From Methanomethylicus sp964513415 (GTDB lineage: Archaea; Thermoproteota; Methanomethylicia; Methanomethylicales; Methanomethylicaceae), in NCBI GenBank assembly GCA_964513415.1, contig CAZEMX010000032.1, forward strand, positions 1 through 17,617: DNA of 17,617 bases, read 5' to 3'. Below, piece after piece: positions 1-5,994 of this stretch. How positions within the stretch are numbered: position 1 is the stretch's first letter; every line of letters begins with the position of its first letter. Position numbers and translations under genes: made by a program. The notes under the pieces were generated by a model that saw only the letters and a program-made list of their open reading frames with translations, ran no database searches and was not told the origin of the DNA.

Positions 1-841
1 CCCGGTGCACCTGCTTGACGACGTCGAGCCCGGAAAGCCCATAGTCCACCATAAGCCTTATCGTCCTCTCCCTGGCGCCGTTGAAGTTGCCCGCTAGCGC
101 CTCGCCTAGCACCTCCTTCAGCTCCCTGGGGCTCACCCTGCCGGAGATCCTGTAGACGACATCCTCGTCCACGGTGGCGCTGGAGGCCGATGCTGCCTGC
201 AGGGTGTTGATGGTCCGCCGCAGGTCGCCGCCGCCGATGTAGACCAAGGCGTCCATGCCCTTGGGAGTTATCGGGACATGCTCCTGCTCGCAGATGAGCT
301 TGATCCGACCCTTCACGTCCTCAGCCCTGAGGGGGACGAACCTGAAGAAGGCACACCTGGACTGGATCGGCTCTATGATCTTTGTGAAGTAGTTGCAGGC
401 GAGAATGAACCTGCATGTGTTCGTGTACATCTCCATAGTACGCCTGAGCGCCTGCTGCGCCTCCGGCGTCATGCTGTCCGCCTCGTCGAGGACGAGTATC
501 TTGAATGGGACCTCGGCCATGCTGACCGTGCGGGCAAAGTCCTTCACGGTCGTCCTGACTACGTCTATGCCCCTCTCGTCGCTTGCGTTCAGCTCGAGGT
601 AGTTCTTCCTGACGTCAGGGCCGTAAAGGTCGTGGGCGAGGCATGTGGCGGCGGTCGTCTTGCCTGTGCCCGGCGTCCCTGCAAAGAGGCAGTGGGGCAT
701 CGACCGCTCCTTCACGAACCGCCTAAGCCGCTCGACTATGTCCGCCTGGTTAACGATCTCGCCGAGCGTCCTCGGCCTGTACTTCTCTGTCCACATGACT
801 TCCCTGACTTCTGGCAAAAAGCTTGCACCTTCCCCTTTCAT
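1..841 (-). CDS. rfcS: Replication factor C small subunit (clamp loader), 3' end cut by window edge
   Basis: AAA+ clamp-loader subunit that, with RFC large subunit, opens and loads the PCNA sliding clamp at primer-template junctions. 280 complete codons are visible and the gene continues past base 1. The N-terminus has the RFC box WTEKYRPRTLGEIVNQ, followed by Walker A (FAGTPGTGKTT, with Thr where GPPGTGKT is usual), NASDERGID, Walker B (VLDEADSM), a sensor-1 region (FILACNY) and the arginine-finger SRC motif (IEPIQSRCAFFRF), then lid and collar (GDLRRTINTLQAAS). No intein is present, although RFC is a frequent intein host. ATG at 839-841 gives the full ORF; a second in-frame ATG at 794-796 begins directly at MWTEKYRP. 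The TATA-like element at 855-862 would put transcription start near 830-836, which favours the shorter form, whereas Sulfolobus homologues have a few residues before WxEKYRP. Divergent from the replication cluster to its right. Confidence 0.95.
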   Translation of the reverse strand, partial: MKGEGASFLPEVREVMWTEKYRPRTLGEIVNQADIVERLRRFVKERSMPHCLFAGTPGTGKTTAATCLAHDLYGPDVRKNYLELNASDERGIDVVRTTVKDFARTVSMAEVPFKILVLDEADSMTPEAQQALRRTMEMYTNTCRFILACNYFTKIIEPIQSRCAFFRFVPLRAEDVKGRIKLICEQEHVPITPKGMDALVYIGGGDLRRTINTLQAASASSATVDEDVVYRISGRVSPRELKEVLGEALAGNFNGARERTIRLMVDYGLSGLDVVKQVHR

Positions 842-854
842 TCTTAACGCCGGG

Positions 855-867
855 ATATTTAATTTAG
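855..867. promoter_or_regulatory. Shared AT-rich TATA-like element between divergent genes
   Basis: ATATTTAATTTAG is the only AT-rich stretch between rfcS and the transporter gene. On the minus strand it reads TTAAATAT about 15-20 nt from the first rfcS ATG. On the plus strand it could start transcription near 888-892, giving a roughly 40-nt leader for the gene at 932. It is flanked by a GC palindrome (GGGGC-GT-GCCCC, 871-882) and by AGGCA-(8 nt, mostly T)-TGCCT at 886-903. Whether one or both directions use it is inference. Confidence 0.45.
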
Positions 868-931
868 TTGGGGGCGTGCCCCGATAGGCAGTTTTTTTTG
901 CCTGCGCGCGTACCTAAGTTGGGGAAGGTAT

Positions 932-1654
932 TTGATACCGGCGCGCGCCATACCGCTCTTCGCATTCTATACAGGCCTGGTGACGGTGGCGACTCTCATA
1001 TTCACGATATTCGTCCCGGCTACCCGCGGCTACTTCAATGTGGGCGAGTCCGCGGTCTACGCGGTCGCACTCCTCGCGGGTGCAAGGGCAGGCGCCTTCG
1101 CGGGCGGCGTCGGTTCGATGATCGCAGATGTCGTGCTGGGCTACTACATCTTCGCGCCCGCGACCCTGATCGTAAAGGGGGCAGAGGGGGGGCTACTGGG
1201 CTTCCTGTCGTCGAGGCAGCCGTCGCTCTCCAGGAGGTCGTGGCGGGCCCTCTCAGCAGCGATAGCGGTGGGCATAGCGGCCGCAGTCTACGCGATAGGA
1301 TCGGCGTTCTACGTCGGCGAGTCCGAGCTGACGGTAGGGCTGCCGCTGGTCGGCCAGATGACACTCTTAATATCGATCAGCGCGTACGTGTGGGCGGCGG
1401 CTGGCATCGCGACGGGGGTGCTCATACTGGCGCTTGCGGCACTTAGGGGTCCGGAGGTCGGGTGGACGGTCATCTGCACCATGATCTCAGGGGCGGTGAT
1501 GGTCACCGGCTACTTCCTGTACGAGCAGCTGATACTCGGATACGCCGCCGCGGCGGAGGTGCCGTTCAACGTCGGGCAGGTCCTCATAGGGATAGCCATA
1601 GCCCTCCCCGCATACAGATCGCTAAGGGCTATAAAGAGGAAGGGACAAGAGTAA
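932..1654 (+). CDS. ECF-type transporter S component (substrate-binding membrane protein)
   Basis: 240-residue, very hydrophobic protein with about six predicted membrane helices. The stretch from about residue 32 to 92 (GYFNVGESAVYAVALLAG, then GGVGSMIADVVLGYYIFAP and ATLIVKGAEGGLLGFL) closely matches the conserved core of the ECF_trnsprt family (PF07155/COG4720), the substrate-capture subunit of energy-coupling-factor vitamin transporters. Substrate cannot be read from sequence, and no A/T components are nearby. The start is TTG at 932 (MIPARAIPLFAFYTG), preceded by GGGGAAGGT; no in-frame ATG or GTG lies upstream. It is the first gene of the plus-strand run, and its stop is about 30 nt before the gins23 start, so it may be co-transcribed with replication genes by position rather than by function. 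Confidence 0.8.
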   Translation: MIPARAIPLFAFYTGLVTVATLIFTIFVPATRGYFNVGESAVYAVALLAGARAGAFAGGVGSMIADVVLGYYIFAPATLIVKGAEGGLLGFLSSRQPSLSRRSWRALSAAIAVGIAAAVYAIGSAFYVGESELTVGLPLVGQMTLLISISAYVWAAAGIATGVLILALAALRGPEVGWTVICTMISGAVMVTGYFLYEQLILGYAAAAEVPFNVGQVLIGIAIALPAYRSLRAIKRKGQE

Positions 1655-1683
1655 GGTTGCTTGGGTTCGCTGGGGGCATCGTC

Positions 1684-2265
1684 GTGTCTAGGAGGGCATC
1701 CGAGGGAATAAACCATGCGCAGTTCCTCTTCGAGGAGGACACGGTACAGGTGGTCTTCCTGAAGCCCATCCCGGCGTCGATGGCCGGTGGCAACCAGTTC
1801 GGCCCGTATGAGGAGGGGCGCGAGGCGAAGGTCCCCCTATGGGTCGCCGATGTCCTCGCGGAGAACGGCGTTGCCAAGCTGAAGGACGAGGACGCAAAGA
1901 TCATCAGGTCTGGGGACCTCTACAAGCTGTCATGGAAGGAGGAGCGCAACGAGGTCCTCTCCCAGCTCCCACCCCACTTCTACCCCAAGGTGCGGGCACT
2001 GCTCCGGAGCCTCGACGAGGGCATCAAGCAGAACCCGACCCACACCCTGCTGAGCGAGCAGCGGCAGTCCCAGATGAAGGCGCAGGACATGATCAACTGC
2101 CGGCTGCAGAAGATACTGCGGCTGTCGATGGAGCGCAACCCCACGAAGTCACTTATAGACCTCCTCTCGCAGGAGGAGAGGGCGCTATACACTGCCCTGA
2201 GGTCCGAGATAGAGGGCTGGAGGCAGAGGATCCTCGTGGACGAGTCCAAGACAAGAGAGAGGTGA
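1684..2265 (+). CDS. gins23: GINS complex subunit Gins23 (Psf2/Psf3-like)
   Basis: Replication-fork scaffold protein that, with Gins51, links MCM to Cdc45/RecJ and primase. The N-terminal part carries a small beta domain (VQVVFLKPI, FGPYEEGREAKVPLWVADVL) followed by a helical domain (LPPHFYPKVRALLRSLDEG to SEIEGWRQRIL). This B-then-A order is that of the Psf2/Psf3 type, hence Gins23 rather than Gins51. The frame is open far upstream into the transporter gene; I chose GTG at 1684 (193 residues, a normal length), with TTG at 1657 as the alternative, which would add a hydrophobic segment (LLGFAGGIV) atypical for GINS. The stop TGA at 2263-2265 is part of the mcm ribosome binding site. Adjacency to mcm is the arrangement known from Sulfolobus and supports the call. 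Confidence 0.85.
   Translation: MSRRASEGINHAQFLFEEDTVQVVFLKPIPASMAGGNQFGPYEEGREAKVPLWVADVLAENGVAKLKDEDAKIIRSGDLYKLSWKEERNEVLSQLPPHFYPKVRALLRSLDEGIKQNPTHTLLSEQRQSQMKAQDMINCRLQKILRLSMERNPTKSLIDLLSQEERALYTALRSEIEGWRQRILVDESKTRER
2259..2265 (+). promoter_or_regulatory. Ribosome binding site of mcm overlapping the gins23 stop codon
   Basis: GAGGTGA is a near-perfect match to the archaeal anti-Shine-Dalgarno tail, 4 nt before the mcm ATG at 2270. Its last three bases are the gins23 stop codon, so the two genes are likely translationally coupled. Confidence 0.7.
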
Positions 2266-2269
2266 GCCC

Positions 2270-5200
2270 ATGGCAGAAGCCACAGTGGAGGTCGTTGATT
2301 ACCGCGAGCGCTTCGTGAACTTCCTCAAGTCGTTCCAGGACAAGACGGGGGCGTTCAAGTACAGGGACGCGATAGCGACGCTGGCGACTCAGGGCAAGGT
2401 CTCGCTGGTCATCGACTTCGACGACCTCATATCCTACGACCCCGACCTCGCGCATGACCTGAAGGAGAAGCCGATAGAGATCATCCCGAAGCTCAACAGC
2501 GCGATCGGGGATGCCATGCGCGTCGAGAACATGCAGTATGCGAGCAAGGTGAAGGCCTTCAAGGCGAGGTTCAGGAGGCTCGACGAGGTCACGCCGCTCA
2601 GGACGCTCAAGTCCCACCACATGGGCAAGCTGATAATGGTCGAGGGGATCATAACCCGTGCGTCGGCGGTCAAGCAGCTGCTCAAGAGCGCGATGTTCCA
2701 GTGCCCCCGATGCGGCGAGAAGATGCTCATCGACCAGGCAGGCAGCATACTCATGCCACCTCCTCAGTGCGCTAATCAGGACTGCGCCAGGAAGGGCTTC
2801 TTCAGGCTCATCACGGAGGAGTCCTCGTTCGTCGATTGGCAGCTGATATCCCTCCAGGAGAAGCCGGAGGAGCTCCCTCCGGGGCAGCTCCCCAGGAGCG
2901 TGGAGGGGATGTTGCAGGGGGACATCGTGGACCTTTCGAGACCGGGCGACCGGATCTCGATGGTCGGAGTGCTGCAGGCGAAGCAGGAGTTCACCACCAA
3001 GGGTTTCCGCCTCGCCACGTTCTCCTCAGGGGTCGACGCGAACTACCTTGAGGTCTCGGAGAGGGGCGCAGAGGAGCTGAACATAACGCCGGACGACGAG
3101 AAGCGGATAAGGGCGCTCGCGAAGGACCCCCAGCTCTACACCAAGCTCATAGGGTCCATAGCCCCATCCATCTACGGGTACGACGAGATAAAGGAGGCGG
3201 TCGCGTACCAGCTCGTTGGGGGGGTCAGCAAGAACTTATCGGACATCAAGATCAGTGGCGACATCAATCTTTTGCTGGTGGGAGACCCTGGCTGCCTCGT
3301 CTACGACGAACGGGTCGTGCTGGGGGACGGCAGGATCGCCAAGATCGGCCAGATGGGCGCGTCACACCTCCAGCCGCTCGGGGTGCAGGTCCAGACGGGG
3401 CAGGGCTGCAGGAGGGCCGTCGCCACGACGTTCCACATATACAGGGACCAACCGGTCATGGAGGTCGTCACCGAGTCTGGAAAGAGCATCAAGGGGACTT
3501 ACAACCACCCGCTGCTGGCGGTCTTCAAGAGGGACGGATTCGAGAGGAGGGAGTGGCGGAGGCTGGACGAGCTCAAGGTGGGCGACAGGCTCGCGGTGGT
3601 AACAGGCTTCCGGTGCACGAGGAGGGCATACGTAAACACGGGATTCGCGCCTGTCGAGAGGTCAAACATGGAGCCCAGGTTCCGCAGGAAGCTTCCGGAA
3701 AAGATGGACCCTCGGCTTGCCGCCTTCTGCGGCTACATGCTAGGTGATGGATGGGTCTGCGAGGACGGTTACCGGCTCGGCTTCGTGGTTGCAGATCCCG
3801 AGGTCGACATCCTGGAAGGGCTTCTTTCAATTGTGAGGGGGCTTTTCGGCTTCGACCTGTCGGTCACGAGAACAGTCAAGAAGGGGAGGAAAGGCCACCT
3901 CCATTACGTTCACCTCAGCGATGTTGACGTCGCAGCGAACCTCGCCTTCCTGAGGGGGAAGCGGGTGCCGGACCTGATATTCCAGTCAGGTAACGAGGTC
4001 GTCGCATCATTCCTGAAGTGGCTTTATACTGCAGACGGGTGCGTCTTCAACAACGATCGCGGCAGGAGGGCGGTGGCGTTGAAGGCGAAGGACCTCGAGC
4101 TGCTGAGGGATGTGCAGCTCCTCCTCCTCCGCTTCGGGATACATTCGCGCATCGCTGGGAATGCCCTGACGATAAGGCGCGGGTGCGACATAATCGAATT
4201 CAGCAGGAGGGTCGGCTTCGCGTCCAAGGAAAAGGCGCGCAAGCTCGAAGGGCTCGCCAAGGATGCGCAGTCGTTCAAGCGCTTCCGGAGGCAGAGGAGC
4301 GAGAGGATAGTCAAGATAATAACCGGCGGGCGGGCGGACGTCTTCGATATAGAGGTGCCGGACGGCCACCGGTTCATTGCGAATGGGATAATCTCGCACA
4401 ATACGGCCAAGTCGCAGCTCCTGCAGTATGTGTCGAAGATCGCCCCGAGAGGCGTCTACACGTCGGGCAAGGGATCGACGGCGGCAGGCCTCACTGCGAC
4501 CGTGGTCAGGGACAAGAACACCGGCGAGTTCTTCCTCGAGGCCGGTGCGCTCGTCATAGCCGACAAAGGAGTGGCTTGTATCGATGAGATCGACAAGATG
4601 CGCCCGGAGGACCGATCCGCAATACATGAGGCGATGGAGCAGCAGAGCTATCATCCTTCATTCGAGATCATGTTTGCAGACGGTAAGAAGAGCAGGATAG
4701 GGGACTTCGTAGACCAGCTTATGGCCGAATATCCAGAGAGGAAGGTGCAGGGCATAAACTGCGAGATCCTCGATGCTAGAGGGTTGCACATCGCGCTGAA
4801 CACCACAGACTTCAGGAGGGTCTTTGCAGTTGATGCGGACCGCATTAGCAGGCACCGCGCGCCCGACCATTTCATCAGGATAACATACTCGGACGGCCAT
4901 CAATTAACGGTCACGCCTGAGCACCCTGTCTATGTGACGCGGGGCGGGAGGGTTACGACCGTAGAGGCGGAGTCCCTGATAGAAGGCTCAGTTGCCACCG
5001 TCGTGCCTACTGAGTCCCATGTCAGAGGCGTTGCAAACAGCTATGATGAGGTCACCATAATAAGAGCGGAAATAATGCCGAACAAGGGAGATTACAAGGC
5101 AGATCATGTTTACGACGTGACCGTTGAGCCGACACATAACTTCATCAGCAACGGCCTGATACTGCATAACACCATCAGCATAGCCAAGGCAGGCATAGTC

Positions 5201-5974
5201 GTCCAGCTCAACGCCCGGAGCAGCATCCTCGCTGCTGCGAACCCGAGCTTCGGCAGGTACGTCCCCCAGAGGTCGATAGCCGAGAACATCAATGACCTGC
5301 CAGTAACCATCCTCTCGAGGTTCGACCTCATCTTCACGCTCATGGACAGGCCTGACGAGACTAGGGACAGGAACATGACCGAGCATATCCTCAAGCTACA
5401 CCAAGGGATACGCACCTCGAAGACCTCCCTCATCGAGCCGGAGCTCCTGAAGAAGTACATCTACTACATCAGGAAGCATGGCAACCCGGCGCTCAGCGAT
5501 GCCGCGACGAAGGCGATCGAGAAGTACTTCCTCGACACTCGGGCGCAGGGGCAGGGCGCGGACTCGCCGGTCCCAATAACGATGAGGCAGCTCGAGGCAG
5601 CCATCAGGCTCTCAGAGGCGAGGGCGAAGCTTGCGCTAAAGAAGGAGGTAACCGAGGAGGACGTGAATGCCGCCACCAAGCTGCTCAAGTCCTACCTCTC
5701 GCAGGTCGGGATAGACTCGCAGACCGGGAGGGCGGACATTGACATGGTGGTGGTCGGGCACTCGAAGTCTCAGGGCGACAAGATGCAGCAGATCTTCGAG
5801 GTATACATGAAGATGGAGCGCGAGAACGAGGGGAGGCCGGTCAAGAAGGAGCAGTTCCTGAAGAGGGCGGCGGCGGAGGGCATGAGCGAGAAGTTCGTCG
5901 AGAAGCTCATCAACGACTGGATACAGCAGGGCGTCCTCTACGAGCCGAAGGTCGGCGAGCTGAAGAAGGTCTGA
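2270..5974 (+). CDS. mcm: Replicative DNA helicase MCM containing two inteins
   Basis: 1234-residue precursor; removing the two inteins leaves 689 residues, the normal size of an archaeal MCM, which unwinds DNA as a hexamer at the fork. Extein order: N-terminal domain with zinc finger C145-x2-C148 and C167-x4-C172; Walker A GDPG (338-341) joined after splicing to TAKSQLL (from 712); Walker B with D772 and E773 (CIDEIDKM); EAMEQQ joined to TISIAKAGI (from 968); sensor-1 region AAANPSFGRY; arginine finger LSRFDLIF; and a C-terminal winged helix ending PKVGELKKV. Intein 1 is residues 342-711 and intein 2 is 793-967. Both interrupt the ATPase core, so the unspliced protein cannot bind and hydrolyse ATP normally. 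The start is ATG with a strong GAGGTGA. The reading frame is open throughout, so nothing suggests the gene is broken. Confidence 0.97.
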   Translation: MAEATVEVVDYRERFVNFLKSFQDKTGAFKYRDAIATLATQGKVSLVIDFDDLISYDPDLAHDLKEKPIEIIPKLNSAIGDAMRVENMQYASKVKAFKARFRRLDEVTPLRTLKSHHMGKLIMVEGIITRASAVKQLLKSAMFQCPRCGEKMLIDQAGSILMPPPQCANQDCARKGFFRLITEESSFVDWQLISLQEKPEELPPGQLPRSVEGMLQGDIVDLSRPGDRISMVGVLQAKQEFTTKGFRLATFSSGVDANYLEVSERGAEELNITPDDEKRIRALAKDPQLYTKLIGSIAPSIYGYDEIKEAVAYQLVGGVSKNLSDIKISGDINLLLVGDPGCLVYDERVVLGDGRIAKIGQMGASHLQPLGVQVQTGQGCRRAVATTFHIYRDQPVMEVVTESGKSIKGTYNHPLLAVFKRDGFERREWRRLDELKVGDRLAVVTGFRCTRRAYVNTGFAPVERSNMEPRFRRKLPEKMDPRLAAFCGYMLGDGWVCEDGYRLGFVVADPEVDILEGLLSIVRGLFGFDLSVTRTVKKGRKGHLHYVHLSDVDVAANLAFLRGKRVPDLIFQSGNEVVASFLKWLYTADGCVFNNDRGRRAVALKAKDLELLRDVQLLLLRFGIHSRIAGNALTIRRGCDIIEFSRRVGFASKEKARKLEGLAKDAQSFKRFRRQRSERIVKIITGGRADVFDIEVPDGHRFIANGIISHNTAKSQLLQYVSKIAPRGVYTSGKGSTAAGLTATVVRDKNTGEFFLEAGALVIADKGVACIDEIDKMRPEDRSAIHEAMEQQSYHPSFEIMFADGKKSRIGDFVDQLMAEYPERKVQGINCEILDARGLHIALNTTDFRRVFAVDADRISRHRAPDHFIRITYSDGHQLTVTPEHPVYVTRGGRVTTVEAESLIEGSVATVVPTESHVRGVANSYDEVTIIRAEIMPNKGDYKADHVYDVTVEPTHNFISNGLILHNTISIAKAGIVVQLNARSSILAAANPSFGRYVPQRSIAENINDLPVTILSRFDLIFTLMDRPDETRDRNMTEHILKLHQGIRTSKTSLIEPELLKKYIYYIRKHGNPALSDAATKAIEKYFLDTRAQGQGADSPVPITMRQLEAAIRLSEARAKLALKKEVTEEDVNAATKLLKSYLSQVGIDSQTGRADIDMVVVGHSKSQGDKMQQIFEVYMKMERENEGRPVKKEQFLKRAAAEGMSEKFVEKLINDWIQQGVLYEPKVGELKKV
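3293..4402 (+). mobile_element. Intein 1 in MCM Walker A, with LAGLIDADG homing endonuclease
   Basis: 370-residue in-frame element inserted between Gly and Thr of GDPG/TAKSQ. It starts with Cys342 (CLVYDERVVLGDGRIAKIG, block A), has a block B with GTYNHPLL (the TxxH-type region), and ends with block F (ADVFDIEVPDGHRFIANG) and block G (IISHN) before Thr712. Two dodecapeptide motifs lie in the centre: YMLGDG (Asp493) and LYTADG (Asp589), 96 residues apart. This is the arrangement of a two-motif LAGLIDADG endonuclease with both acidic residues kept, so homing activity may be intact. The same Walker A site is, as I recall, used by inteins of Thermococcales Cdc21/MCM. Boundaries follow from conserved MCM sequence on both sides and intein rules (Cys1, terminal HN, Thr+1). 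Confidence 0.95.
4646..5170 (+). other. Intein 2 in MCM: endonuclease-free mini-intein with Ser1
   Basis: 175-residue in-frame element between EAMEQQ and TISIAKAGI of MCM. It begins with Ser793 (SYHPSFEIMFADGKKSRIG) instead of the commoner Cys, contains block B (GHQLTVTPEHPVYV, TxxH present), block F (DHVYDVTVEPTHNFISNG) and block G (LILHN), followed by Thr968. No LAGLIDADG motif is present. Only about 40-50 residues separate block B from block F, so this is a natural mini-intein capable in principle of splicing but not homing. The segment between blocks A and B is long (residues about 820-880). Boundaries rest on the highly conserved HEAMEQQTISIAKAG stretch of MCM. Confidence 0.93.
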
Positions 5975-5994
5975 TCCTCTAGGGGGCGCGGTGG

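Noticed and set aside
1462..1683. ATG at 1462 as the gins23 start
   Set aside because: It would overlap the transporter gene by over 190 nt, and the added sequence is a frame-shadow of that gene.
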